NCBI RefSeq assembly: GCF_018831085.1
Contig: NZ_JAGPNM010000002.1
Span: 673,675 to 737,674, forward strand
Direction: 5' to 3'
Length of the DNA: 64,000 bases
Source of the DNA: Rheinheimera oceanensis
Lineage (GTDB): Bacteria; Pseudomonadota; Gammaproteobacteria; Enterobacterales; Alteromonadaceae
Shown here piece after piece: positions 35,161 through 44,001 of the stretch; the first letter of the stretch is position 1; each line of letters begins with the position of its first letter. Made by a program: the position numbers and the translations under genes. Under the pieces are notes generated by a model, which searched no databases, was not told the origin of the DNA, and was given only the letters and a program-made list of their open reading frames with translations.

Positions 35161-36567
35161 TTATCCTGTCTGCTCTGAGGCATTACCGGCTACAGAGCGG
35201 TTTTTCGCTTTATGCCGGGTGAGTTGCCACAGCAATAAAATCAGTAATATTAACGTTGAACAGCCCAGAATGCCGAGCCACAACAGCTGCACCTGGCGTT
35301 CGCGCTCAGCCTGGTTTAGCCGCAGCGCTTTTAGTTCATTATCCTGCACCAGCAAGCGGTTGCGTTGCTGTTGTTGTTCGTGATCAAAGTTAAGCCGCAT
35401 TTGCTCTATCGCCAGCTCATTCTCTTTGTTACGCACATTCTGAAACAGTAAAACAAAATCATGCAGTTGCCGGTAAGCCCGGTCAAACTGGCCCTGTTCA
35501 GCCTGTAGCTCGGCTTTTAAATACATAATACCAAGCCGGATTGGGCTATCATCTTCAACCCCATCATTGTTTAAGCTTTGCTCAGACAGGATTAACTGCT
35601 GCATAGCCAGCGAGCTTTGTTTTAATTTCTGATAAATAAGCGCTTTTTCGTAATAATGAGTAGCAATATGTGCTTTGGACTGCAACTGCGGCAGATACTC
35701 CTCTGCTTTGGCAATATAACTTAGTGCTGCATCACCGCTGTTACTCTGGCTACTGGTGATCGCCAGACCAAGATAGGCATGATACAAATTCACCTTATCT
35801 TGCGACTGCTGACTTTTTTGCAGCATTTTATTGTAGTGTTGCAGTGATAATTCGTACTGCTCTAAAAAGCCGTAGGTACGGGCCAGATTAAACAATACGG
35901 TGATTTGATTTTTCTGCCAGCCCAGTTGTTCATATAATGTCAGCGCGGTTTGCAGCAACGGGATACCGTCTTTCTCGTAAGCCAGTGACGCATAAAGTAA
36001 CCCCAGTTCGGCGTTAGCTTCGGCCAGCACCTCGGTATCATCCAGCCGTTGTGCGCGCTGATAGGTATCTTTTAACAACGCCAGCGCCTGCTGGTTCTGG
36101 CTCCGGTTGCTAAACACTGCAGCCTGATTAATCTGGCCGAGCAAGATAAGTTTTTCATCATCAAGCAGAGTAGCCAGTGCTATACCCTGTTCATAATGCT
36201 GCAAAGCGCTGGTATCGTCGGCCTGCATTTCTCTGGCAAAGCCCAGCGTATATAACAGCTCCACTTTAGACAATGATTGCAACTCACCTAACAAGGCCAG
36301 CCCTTGCTCTGCCGCTTGCTGCTGCTCCTGATGCCGGCCCAGTGCGGCAAACAGTGCAGCTTGTTCGGCATACCACTGCGCCTGCACCGGCTCAGGTAAG
36401 CCAGGCAAATCGGCCTGGTGTTGCTGCAGTAGCGCCAGCATCTGTTCTGGCTGCTGGCGTTTCTGTTCAACCACCTGCTGCAACCAGCCAGGTAGTGGTG
36501 CACTATACAATCCCTGACTAAACAACAGAGCACTGCCCAGAAGTATTACTGTAATGTGTTTTGTCAC
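35161..36567 (-). CDS. Membrane-anchored TPR protein between parE and parC
   Basis: 468 aa from a GTG at 36567 with AAGGCG upstream. Signal peptide (ITVILLGSALLFSQGLYS), then about six to eight tetratricopeptide-like helical pairs (QAQWYAEQAALFAALGRHQE; AEANAELGLLYASLAYEKDG; ITVLFNLARTYGFLEQYELS), a Gln-rich coiled coil (~400-425), and a C-terminal hydrophobic helix (LLWLGILGCSTLILLILLLW) with a basic tail. This matches the periplasmic TPR sensor part of membrane signalling proteins that has lost, or never had, a cytoplasmic output domain. Lying between parE and parC with gaps of 31 and 3 bp it is probably co-transcribed, but no link to topoisomerase is known to me. Confidence 0.7.
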   Translation of the reverse strand: MTKHITVILLGSALLFSQGLYSAPLPGWLQQVVEQKRQQPEQMLALLQQHQADLPGLPEPVQAQWYAEQAALFAALGRHQEQQQAAEQGLALLGELQSLSKVELLYTLGFAREMQADDTSALQHYEQGIALATLLDDEKLILLGQINQAAVFSNRSQNQQALALLKDTYQRAQRLDDTEVLAEANAELGLLYASLAYEKDGIPLLQTALTLYEQLGWQKNQITVLFNLARTYGFLEQYELSLQHYNKMLQKSQQSQDKVNLYHAYLGLAITSSQSNSGDAALSYIAKAEEYLPQLQSKAHIATHYYEKALIYQKLKQSSLAMQQLILSEQSLNNDGVEDDSPIRLGIMYLKAELQAEQGQFDRAYRQLHDFVLLFQNVRNKENELAIEQMRLNFDHEQQQQRNRLLVQDNELKALRLNQAERERQVQLLWLGILGCSTLILLILLLWQLTRHKAKNRSVAGNASEQTG

Positions 36568-36598
36568 CGTTATAGCGCCTTATTATTGTTACTGCAGC

Positions 36599-38494
36599 CT
36601 ATACAGTAATGGCGGCTTTATCGCCTTTTAATTCCAGCCAGTCGCGCCGGTCTGTGGCGCGTTTTTTCGCCAGCAGCATATCCATTAATTCCATCGTTTG
36701 TGTTACATCATCTACCGTAAGTTGCACTAAACGCCGGGTATTGGGGTCCATGGTGGTTTCACGCAACTGCAACGGATTCATTTCACCCAAACCTTTAAAG
36801 CGCTGCACATTAACCTTGCCGCGTTTTTTCTCTGCTTCTATCCGGTCCAGCACACCATTTTTCTCATCTTCATCCAACGCATAGTACACATCTTTACCGA
36901 TATCAATGCGGTAAAGCGGCGGCATGGCAACATAAACATGGCCTGCTGCTACCAGGCTGCTGAAGTGGCGCATAAACAATGCGCATAGTAAGGTGGCAAT
37001 GTGTAAACCATCAGAGTCGGCATCGGCTAAAATGCAAATTTTACCATAACGCAACGCGGTTAAATCGGCACTGTCAGGGTCCATGCCGATGGCAACAGAG
37101 ATATCATGTACTTCCTGCGATGCCAGGATCTGGCCCGATTCTACTTCCCAAGTATTAAGAATTTTACCGCGTAACGGCATTACTGCCTGAAACTGACGAT
37201 CCCGGGCCTGTTTGGCACTGCCCCCTGCAGAATCGCCCTCAACCAGAAACAACTCGGTGCGGTTAAGATCCTGCGCTGAGCAATCTGCCAGCTTGCCAGG
37301 TAAAGCCGGGCCTGAAGTAATTTTTTTACGCACAACCTTTTTTGCCGCTTTCAGCCGCTTTTGCGCATTATTAATACAAAAATCAGCCAGGCTTTCGGCA
37401 ATATCAGTATGTTCGTTCAGCCATAAGCTAAAGGCATCTTTAACAATACCTGAAACAAAAGCCACCGACTGGCGCGACGACAAACGCTCTTTGGTTTGAC
37501 CGGCAAATTGTGGATCCTGCATTTTCAATGACAAAATATAAGCGCAGCGATCCCAGATATCTTCCGGCGACAGCTTAATACCGCGTGGCAACAGGTTACG
37601 AAACTCGCAAAACTCGCGCAGCGCCTCAAGCAAGCCCTGGCGTAAACCATTAACGTGGGTACCGCCCTGAGCAGTAGGAATAAGGTTGACATAGCTTTCA
37701 GTTACCAGCTCGCCGCCTTCAGGCAACCACAACAGCGCCCATTCCACCGCCTCGGTGCTGGCACTAAAACTGCCGGTAAACGGCTGTTCTGGCAGGCAGA
37801 TATAATCTTTTACCGATTCAGCCAGATAATCTTTAATACCGTTCTGATAACACCACTGATATTGCTGCTGGTTTACTTTGTCATCAAAGCTCACGGTTAA
37901 ACCCGGACACAACACCGCCTTGGCTTTTAGCACATGCAGCATGCGGCTGACAGAAAACTTTGGCGAGTCAAAATACGATGCTGTTGGCCAAAACCGCACC
38001 CGGCTACCGGTATTGCGCTTGCCGACTGTACCGGTAATGCTTAGCTCAGACACCTTGTTACCATGCTCAAACGCCATTTCATAAATATTACCGTCACGGC
38101 GCACAGTCACGTCAACCCGGCTGGATAGCGCATTTACTACCGAAATACCCACACCGTGTAAACCACCGGAGAACTGATAGTTTTTATTGGAAAACTTACC
38201 GCCGGCATGCAGGCGGCAAAAAATCAGCTCTACGCCGGTAACGCCCTCTTCCGGGTGAATATCCACCGGCATACCTCGGCCATTATCTATTACTTCCAGT
38301 GACTGATCGTCATGCAGTATCACCTGCACGGTATCGGCATGGCCTGCTAATGCTTCATCGACACTGTTATCAATAACTTCCTGGCCAAGATGATTGGGCC
38401 TGGTGGTGTCGGTATACATTCCGGGGCGACGTTGCACGGGTTCAAGCCCGGTCAGTACTTCAATCGAATCGGCGTTATACTGTTGTGATGTCAT
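36599..38494 (-). CDS. parE: DNA topoisomerase IV subunit B
   Basis: 631 aa from the ATG at 38494 (MTSQQYNADSIEVLTGLEPV), which matches the E. coli ParE start; a GTG four codons earlier is possible. GHKL ATPase motifs EVIDNSVDEALAG, DNGRGMPVDIHPE and GGLHGVGISVVNAL, TOPRIM motifs LVEGDSAGGSAKQARDR and ADADSDGLHI, and the C-terminal QRFKGLGEMNP are all present. It binds ATP and drives strand passage with ParC. In the yqiB-cpdA-yqiA-parE cluster conserved in gammaproteobacteria. Confidence 0.97.
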   Translation of the reverse strand: MTSQQYNADSIEVLTGLEPVQRRPGMYTDTTRPNHLGQEVIDNSVDEALAGHADTVQVILHDDQSLEVIDNGRGMPVDIHPEEGVTGVELIFCRLHAGGKFSNKNYQFSGGLHGVGISVVNALSSRVDVTVRRDGNIYEMAFEHGNKVSELSITGTVGKRNTGSRVRFWPTASYFDSPKFSVSRMLHVLKAKAVLCPGLTVSFDDKVNQQQYQWCYQNGIKDYLAESVKDYICLPEQPFTGSFSASTEAVEWALLWLPEGGELVTESYVNLIPTAQGGTHVNGLRQGLLEALREFCEFRNLLPRGIKLSPEDIWDRCAYILSLKMQDPQFAGQTKERLSSRQSVAFVSGIVKDAFSLWLNEHTDIAESLADFCINNAQKRLKAAKKVVRKKITSGPALPGKLADCSAQDLNRTELFLVEGDSAGGSAKQARDRQFQAVMPLRGKILNTWEVESGQILASQEVHDISVAIGMDPDSADLTALRYGKICILADADSDGLHIATLLCALFMRHFSSLVAAGHVYVAMPPLYRIDIGKDVYYALDEDEKNGVLDRIEAEKKRGKVNVQRFKGLGEMNPLQLRETTMDPNTRRLVQLTVDDVTQTMELMDMLLAKKRATDRRDWLELKGDKAAITV

Positions 38495-38529
38495 AGTCTC
38501 GGTCACTGGCTGATAGGATTAAGCGCGTT

Positions 38530-39102
38530 TTACGCGAGTTGGCAAAAATTGGCAATAGTCGCAAGCTGCGCGGCATAGCCGACATAACTGTGATCACCAC
38601 CTTCGCTCAGTTTTATTTCTGCACCCTGATAGTAATCAAGCGCTAAGCGGTAATCTAACACTTCATCACCGCTTTGCAACAGCACCAGGTAATTCTGCGG
38701 CTGCTGTAACCGCGCAGGCATCAGTTGCTGCAATGCAGCCATGTGCGCTGCAGTTACATCATAGTGCTGTTGTAGTACCGGATGATAATAGCGACCCAAA
38801 TGCTGATTTAATACAGTGTGCGGTGCCACCGCCGGGTTAATCAGGCAGGCGCGGCAGTTAATTTGCTCAGCTATGCAGGTAGCCAGAAAGCCCCCCAGCG
38901 AGCTGCCAATTAATGCCACATCACGCCGCTGGCCTATATGTTGCTGAATAAGCGCCAGCGCAGCGGTCGGCTCATAGGGCAAATCCAGCGCGCTAAAATC
39001 GGTACGCGGGTAATATTGCTGAAAAAATGTTTTAGTCTGCACCGCTTTGTCTGACAACGAAGAGCTGGCAAAACCATGTAAATACACTACTTTTTTATTC
39101 AT
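38530..39102 (-). CDS. yqiA: YqiA-type esterase
   Basis: 190 aa, alpha/beta-hydrolase of the UPF0227/YqiA family. Oxyanion/start strand VVYLHGFASSSLSDKA, nucleophile elbow IGSSLGGFLATCIAE, acid in LLQSGDEVLDYR and the catalytic His in SEGGDHSYVG. YqiA hydrolyses short acyl esters such as palmitoyl-CoA; the physiological substrate is not settled. Starts 2 bp after cpdA and is followed by parE after 35 bp. Confidence 0.9.
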   Translation of the reverse strand: MNKKVVYLHGFASSSLSDKAVQTKTFFQQYYPRTDFSALDLPYEPTAALALIQQHIGQRRDVALIGSSLGGFLATCIAEQINCRACLINPAVAPHTVLNQHLGRYYHPVLQQHYDVTAAHMAALQQLMPARLQQPQNYLVLLQSGDEVLDYRLALDYYQGAEIKLSEGGDHSYVGYAAQLATIANFCQLA

Positions 39103-39104
39103 TC

Positions 39105-39878
39105 TTACTTCTTCGCGGTTAAATCAAGTTGGCGGAACTGCCAGCTTACCTTGCCCGTGGCAGAAAAAAACCAGTCACACCACTGTGGTCCGCCGTTGAC
39201 GGTTTGCCAATCGGGCGTTGGCAAAAACTGCACTGAGCTGGCCGGGCAGCCAACAATATCAATATCATGCTCACGCCGATGATAAGCATAGTGCGCATGG
39301 CCGTGAGCAATACCAAGAACACGTGGCTCGGCAGCTATAGTCTGCCACAGCCCGGTTTGATCCAACTGGCCGTGTTTATCAATAAAGCAATTAAGTGGCC
39401 GCGGGTGATGATGACAAAACAGCCACAGTGCCTGCGCAGTGCTTTGCCGGCATTGCTCTGCCAGCCATTGTTGCTGTGCTAGCGGGAAAACACCGGCAGG
39501 CGTCGGCCCCTTGGTATCAAGCAGCAGCAACTGCCAGTGCGCCAGTTGCAGGCTGCGTTCAGGCCGGAACGGCGCTTGCTGGCATAATACCTCAAGCCGG
39601 GCAATATCATCATGATTACCGGGCAAACAAAATACCGGGCAGCTAAGCGGTGCCAGCAACCGGGCCAGCAGTTGGTAAGATTCTGCACTGTGATCCTGGG
39701 TAACATCACCGGTTAGCAGCACAGCATCAGGTTGCTCTGCTGTTAGCGTATCGACAATAGCGGCCAGGTGCACAGCCGGCTGTATCTGTTGGTAAGTATC
39801 GCTAGAAGTGGCCAGCAAATGGCAGTCGCTCAGCTGGGCAATACGGTATGCCGGTTTAGGGCTAAAGCGGTACTGCAT
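39105..39878 (-). CDS. cpdA: 3',5'-cyclic-AMP phosphodiesterase CpdA
   Basis: 257 aa from the ATG at 39878, which overlaps the stop of the upstream gene (TGATG); a longer reading would run into that gene. Class III metallophosphoesterase motifs in order: LSDCH, LLTGDVTQDHS, CLPGNHDD, FCHHHP and IAHGHAHY. These bind the two metal ions. CpdA hydrolyses cAMP and so tunes CRP signalling. Position in nudF-yqiB-cpdA-yqiA-parE agrees with E. coli. Confidence 0.93.
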   Translation of the reverse strand: MQYRFSPKPAYRIAQLSDCHLLATSSDTYQQIQPAVHLAAIVDTLTAEQPDAVLLTGDVTQDHSAESYQLLARLLAPLSCPVFCLPGNHDDIARLEVLCQQAPFRPERSLQLAHWQLLLLDTKGPTPAGVFPLAQQQWLAEQCRQSTAQALWLFCHHHPRPLNCFIDKHGQLDQTGLWQTIAAEPRVLGIAHGHAHYAYHRREHDIDIVGCPASSVQFLPTPDWQTVNGGPQWCDWFFSATGKVSWQFRQLDLTAKK

Positions 39879-40318
39879 CAGGCGAACGCTAACTCGCGGT
39901 TTATATAACCCTGGCCGGCACATAGCTTTAACCAGTCGCGTAGCAGCAGGTTAATCTGGCGTTTCTCATCCGGTAACAGCATGTCCAGATTAGGGTAGTC
40001 ATAACGGGCTTTAAAACCACTGATCTGCTGGCAGGCCAGCACTTCGGCAACCCGGGCGTCATGATACAGCCGTACCACAAAGCTGGGGCGGAAATAAACG
40101 TCACGTTCGTCTGTCAGCTCAATGTGTAATGTGGTAGTAAAGCGCGCCACATCAGTAACACTAATGCGATAGCAATGCAGATCCGAAACCTGAATTACCG
40201 TAGCCTGGCCTGTTTTTGCATCTTCAGCCAGATAGCGGTTCAACTGAGCATAGTTACGTTCGCACAGCGCCAGGAAATCCGGTAATTTTGGTACATATTT
40301 CTGGCGTTTAAACCACAC
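39878..40318 (-). CDS. yqiB: DUF1249 family protein YqiB
   Basis: 146 aa. Conserved blocks YVPKLPDFLALCERNYAQLN, RDVYFRPSFVVRLYHDARVA and the C-terminal LPDEKRQINLLLRDWLKLC are those of DUF1249/YqiB. Function unknown; always found with nudF and cpdA. One base separates it from nudF, and it overlaps the cpdA start, so all three are translated together. Confidence 0.88.
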   Translation of the reverse strand: MWFKRQKYVPKLPDFLALCERNYAQLNRYLAEDAKTGQATVIQVSDLHCYRISVTDVARFTTTLHIELTDERDVYFRPSFVVRLYHDARVAEVLACQQISGFKARYDYPNLDMLLPDEKRQINLLLRDWLKLCAGQGYINRELAFA

Positions 40319-40319
40319 C

Positions 40320-40955
40320 CTAGCCTCCCCAGGCTTGTTTTACTTTGTCCAGATTAAGTGCCAGCCATTGCAGGGCAATGACACTGGCAGCATTGTCAAT
40401 TTTTTGCTCAGCCAACAATTGCATTGCAGCGTTGCGCGGCACCACATGCACTTTAATATCTTCATGCTCTTCTGCCAGGCCAAATACACCGCTTTGCACC
40501 GGTTGCGTTATCCGGCCTAAAAACAGCTGAATGCGTTCGGTAGTGCCACCCGGGCTGGATAAGTAGCTAAGCATAGGCCAAAGTTCGTCGATTGTTAACC
40601 CTGCTTCCTCATAGGCTTCACGTTTTGCTACCTGTTCAGCGCTTTCGCCGGGTTCAATCATACCGGCAACTGCTTCCAGCAACCAGGGACTGTGGCTGGT
40701 AGCTGCGGCACCGGCACGAATTTGCTCAATCAGCACCAGCTCATCTGTTTGGGCATTGTAAGGCAGCACCACCACCGCATGGCCACGCTCAAAAATTTCG
40801 CGCTGAATCGGTCCGCTCCAGCTACCGTTAAACAACCGGTGGCGTAAGGTATAACGCTCCAAGCGGAAGAAACCCTGAAAAACCGTGGTTTTGTCGAGAA
40901 TCTCCAGATCCTGCTGGCCAAATGATGGATACTCGCCAAAGTTGAATTTAGACAT
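40320..40955 (-). CDS. nudF: ADP-ribose diphosphatase NudF
   Basis: 211 aa from the ATG at 40955; a GTG at 40967 would add four residues. Nudix box complete (GMIEPGESAEQVAKREAYEE then AGL). Family blocks FRLERYTLRHRLFNGSW and IFERGHAVVVLPYN match E. coli NudF, which splits ADP-ribose to AMP and ribose-5-phosphate. First gene of the cluster leading to parE, divergent from tolC as in E. coli. Confidence 0.92.
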   Translation of the reverse strand: MSKFNFGEYPSFGQQDLEILDKTTVFQGFFRLERYTLRHRLFNGSWSGPIQREIFERGHAVVVLPYNAQTDELVLIEQIRAGAAATSHSPWLLEAVAGMIEPGESAEQVAKREAYEEAGLTIDELWPMLSYLSSPGGTTERIQLFLGRITQPVQSGVFGLAEEHEDIKVHVVPRNAAMQLLAEQKIDNAASVIALQWLALNLDKVKQAWGG

Positions 40956-41074
40956 AACGGCACTCACATTCTGTTACACTCTTGCGTGTAACTTTACGGT
41001 TTAATGATTACTTAGTTTACAGTAACAGAGTATTATTCGTGCAATTTCCTTTTAGTTGGCCAGGATTGGTAAAA

Positions 41075-42370
41075 ATGAAAAAAACCTTAATAAGCACCTT
41101 GTTAGCCTCCACTTTCGGCTTGCTAAGCCTGCAAGCCACTGCAGCAGATCTGCAGGAAATTTATCAGTTAGCTGTACAGAAAGACCCCACTGTATTACGT
41201 GCCGCAGCCACCCGTGATGCCGCCGCATTAAGCATTGATGTCTCACGTGCTGCTTTGCTGCCAAGCGTTACGGCTACTGCCGGCTTTGGTCGTACCGATC
41301 AAGCAAGTCGTAGTTTTGATGGCCCTAACACCACATCAGCCAGTGTGGCTTTACAGCAAACGCTGTTCAACTGGGGTGACTGGAAGCGCTTATCCCGGGC
41401 TGAACAGGTTGCCTTGCAGGTACAGACTGTGTACGACAGCGAAATGCAAAACCTGATTGTGCGGGTAACAGATGCTTATTTTAATGTTTTAGGTGCCTCT
41501 GACGATCTGGGTTTTGCGCAGGCAGAAAAGCGTGCTATTGAGCGCCAGCTAGAACAAACTAAACAACGTTTTGCTGTTGGCTTAACCGCCATTACCGACG
41601 TGCATGAAGCTCAGGCACAATATGACAGTGCAGTAGCACGTGAAATAGCAGCAGAAAACGAGCTGGAAAATGCGCGTGAGTTTTTACGTGAAATTACCGG
41701 CCAGTACCATGACAATTTATCCCAGCTAAACACCGACAAATTTGCCCCAGGCTCTCCGTCTCCTGCATCAGTACAGGATTGGGTTAAACAGGCACAAGAT
41801 TATAACCTGGTACTGAAAAGTCAGCGTGTGCTACTGGATATTGCCGATAAGGATATTGACCTGGCGCGTTCAGGCCACTACCCAACGCTGGATTTAACCG
41901 CCAGAATGGGAACATCTAAAACCTCAGGTTTTGATCGCGGAGACAGCAGCGCTGTAGGAATCGATCTAAATGTTCCCATTTACAGTGGCGGTGGGGTGTC
42001 GGCTGGGGTAGAAGTGGCGAAAGCTAATTATGTTGAAGTTGGCCAGACACTTGAGCTGAATCACCGCGCGGTAATTCGTCAGGTTCGGGTATCATTTAAC
42101 GGTGTAAATGCGCAGATCTCCTCCATCCGGGCATTAGAGCAGGCTGTAGTATCTGCTGAAAGTGCATTAAATGCCACTGAAGCAGGTTTTGAAGTAGGTA
42201 CACGTACCATTGTTGACGTACTACAAAGCACCCGTAACCTGTTTGAAGCGCGCCGTAATTTATCCAGTGCACGCTATGCTTATATCGTTACTATGCTGCA
42301 ATTAAAACAAGCTGCCGGTAGCTTGTCTGAGCAAGATTTGACAGCAATTAATCAGGCTCTGACTAGCTGA
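41075..42370 (+). CDS. tolC: Outer membrane efflux channel TolC
   Basis: 431 aa from the ATG at 41075, giving a proper signal peptide (MKKTLISTLLASTFGLLSLQ, cleavage after ATA-A); the longer in-frame upstream part is non-coding. Two OEP repeats: ADLQEIYQLAVQKDPTVLRA starts the first and WVKQAQDYNLVLKSQRVLLD the second; GLTAITDVHEAQAQYDSA and EVGTRTIVDVLQSTRNLFEA are the conserved equatorial/tip helices. It forms the trimeric outer-membrane and periplasmic tunnel for tripartite efflux pumps and type I secretion. A strong hairpin follows the gene. Confidence 0.95.
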   Translation: MKKTLISTLLASTFGLLSLQATAADLQEIYQLAVQKDPTVLRAAATRDAAALSIDVSRAALLPSVTATAGFGRTDQASRSFDGPNTTSASVALQQTLFNWGDWKRLSRAEQVALQVQTVYDSEMQNLIVRVTDAYFNVLGASDDLGFAQAEKRAIERQLEQTKQRFAVGLTAITDVHEAQAQYDSAVAREIAAENELENAREFLREITGQYHDNLSQLNTDKFAPGSPSPASVQDWVKQAQDYNLVLKSQRVLLDIADKDIDLARSGHYPTLDLTARMGTSKTSGFDRGDSSAVGIDLNVPIYSGGGVSAGVEVAKANYVEVGQTLELNHRAVIRQVRVSFNGVNAQISSIRALEQAVVSAESALNATEAGFEVGTRTIVDVLQSTRNLFEARRNLSSARYAYIVTMLQLKQAAGSLSEQDLTAINQALTS

Positions 42371-42378
42371 TTTAAGTC

Positions 42379-42404
42379 AGGTTCACCGCGCCTGCGGTGA
42401 ACCT
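42379..42404 (+). terminator. Terminator-like hairpin after tolC
   Basis: AGGTTCACCGC - GCCT - GCGGTGAACCT, 11 bp of perfect pairing, 8 bp after the stop. The following T-tract is weak (CTTACCAGTTTT). Confidence 0.65.
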
Positions 42405-42477
42405 CTTACCAGTTTTCACTATTCCCGCCGTCAATTTTCGTTACAATAGCGCATTATTTTTTTGTTGAGGATATGGC

Positions 42478-43410
42478 GTGGTTCAGGCTCCGCAATTCAA
42501 CTGGCGTTTTTTATTACCGCAATACTGGCTGATTTGGTTCGGTGCCGGTTTGTTATGGCTGCTTAGCTGGTTGCCTTACCGGGTGTTAATGATATTAGGT
42601 TCAGGCTTTGGCAGCTTGCTGTATAAAGTGCTGAAATCCCGTCGCAAGGTGGCATTGCGTAATATCGAGTTGTGTTTCCCCCAGATGCCGGAAAATGAGC
42701 AGGTAGCGCTGGTAAAACGAAACTTTGCTGAAACCGGCAGAGCACTGTTTGATACGGTGATCGGCTGGTGGTGGCCGCAGTGGCGGATACGCCGCATTGC
42801 CCACTTTAAAGGTTACGAACACATTGCCGCCGCCCGGGCTGAAGGTAAAGGTGTACTGTTACTCGCCCCCCACGTATTGCATCTGGAAGGCGTGTGCCGC
42901 GCTTTTGGTCTGACGCATCCCAGTATTGGTTTTTACCGGCCCCACAATAATCCGTTACTGGATTACCTGACTTACCATGGCCGCAGCAAAAGCAATAAAT
43001 ACATGATCGGCAAACGCGATGTAAAAGGCCTGATCCGGGCGCTGAACCAAGGCGAAGTGTGTTTTTATCTGCCGGATCAGGATTATGGCCGTACCAAGGC
43101 CGAATTTGTGCCGTTTTTTGCAGTAAAGGATACCGCCTCAACCACCGGTACTTTGCTATTTGCCAATGCGGCCAATTGTGCTGTAATACCGGTTATTACC
43201 CAACGCCTGCCAGGTAGTCAGGGTTATGAAATAGAAGTACAGCCTGCGCTGGAGCCGTTTCCTACCGGCGACGATAAAGCGGATGTTACCCGGGTAAATC
43301 AATGGGTAGAGCAGGTTGTACTGCGCGCACCTGAGCAATATATGTGGTTACACCGGCGCTTTAAAACCCGGCCGGATCCCGATGCACCGTCATTGTACAA
43401 AGGAAGCTGA
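42478..43410 (+). CDS. lpxL: Lipid A biosynthesis acyltransferase (LpxL/HtrB type)
   Basis: 310 aa from a GTG with GAGG seven bases upstream. N-terminal membrane helix (YWLIWFGAGLLWLLSWLPYR). Conserved LpxL_LpxM blocks: SRRKVALRNIELCFPQMPE, the H-x4-E motif APHVLHLEGVCRAFG, YLPDQDYG and YMWLHRRFKTRPDPD. It transfers a secondary acyl chain (lauroyl or similar) to Kdo2-lipid IVA at the inner membrane. LpxL versus LpxM type cannot be settled by eye. Followed after 3 bp by a TcpQ-like gene. Confidence 0.88.
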   Translation: MVQAPQFNWRFLLPQYWLIWFGAGLLWLLSWLPYRVLMILGSGFGSLLYKVLKSRRKVALRNIELCFPQMPENEQVALVKRNFAETGRALFDTVIGWWWPQWRIRRIAHFKGYEHIAAARAEGKGVLLLAPHVLHLEGVCRAFGLTHPSIGFYRPHNNPLLDYLTYHGRSKSNKYMIGKRDVKGLIRALNQGEVCFYLPDQDYGRTKAEFVPFFAVKDTASTTGTLLFANAANCAVIPVITQRLPGSQGYEIEVQPALEPFPTGDDKADVTRVNQWVEQVVLRAPEQYMWLHRRFKTRPDPDAPSLYKGS

Positions 43411-43413
43411 ATT

Positions 43414-44001
43414 ATGTGGTTCTGGTTTCGTAGCATAGTGTTGCTGCTGGTGTTGGGTGGTTTCGGCTATTTGCTAATGACCAAGCCAGATTTTCTGATC
43501 CGTAAAGATTCCGTCAATCAGGCCGCTGACGGTTTCAGCCAGTTTTACAGCAAAATCCGCGGCTCTATTGCCGATGGCGCCAGAGAGTTATCCAAATTCA
43601 AGTTAGACCTGCCCGACACCAGTGATAAGCTGACGCTGCAATTACAGCAACGGGCTAAAGTTGTAGTACCGGGCGCACCGAACTGGCGTGGACAGGTCAT
43701 TGACCGCCGGTTTCGTGAAGGTGATACCGTTAAAACCAAATTGTCTGAGTATGCCAGAGCAGAAAACATAGAGCTGTTTTGGACCTTGCCACGCGATTAT
43801 GTAGTTAAACAGTATTTTCAGGTCGACAGCAGCCTTATTGACACGGTGTATCAGGTGGCACAGGCTATAGCACCGGATTTTCATTCACCGGTCATCAGCT
43901 TTTACTGCCCGCGTGAACGGGCCGCAGTGATCACAGACAAAGCCAACGAGCATCTGAGCGAACATTGCATCCCGGCTAATACCAAACCTAAAACTGATTA
44001 A
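43414..44001 (+). CDS. Membrane-anchored TcpQ-domain-like protein
   Basis: 195 aa. One N-terminal membrane helix (SIVLLLVLGGFGYLLMT), then a helical spacer and a C-terminal domain (WRGQVIDRRFREGDTVKTKL, then WTLPRDYVVKQYF and DTVYQVAQAI) with the pattern of TcpQ/PilL-like domains, which have a strand-helix core starting with a Trp and an 'FWxLPRDYVV'-like strand. Such domains bind peptidoglycan-related or pilus components. Two Cys near the end. Probably co-transcribed with lpxL; its 3' end overlaps glnE on the other strand by 14 bp. Domain call tentative. Confidence 0.6.
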   Translation: MWFWFRSIVLLLVLGGFGYLLMTKPDFLIRKDSVNQAADGFSQFYSKIRGSIADGARELSKFKLDLPDTSDKLTLQLQQRAKVVVPGAPNWRGQVIDRRFREGDTVKTKLSEYARAENIELFWTLPRDYVVKQYFQVDSSLIDTVYQVAQAIAPDFHSPVISFYCPRERAAVITDKANEHLSEHCIPANTKPKTD

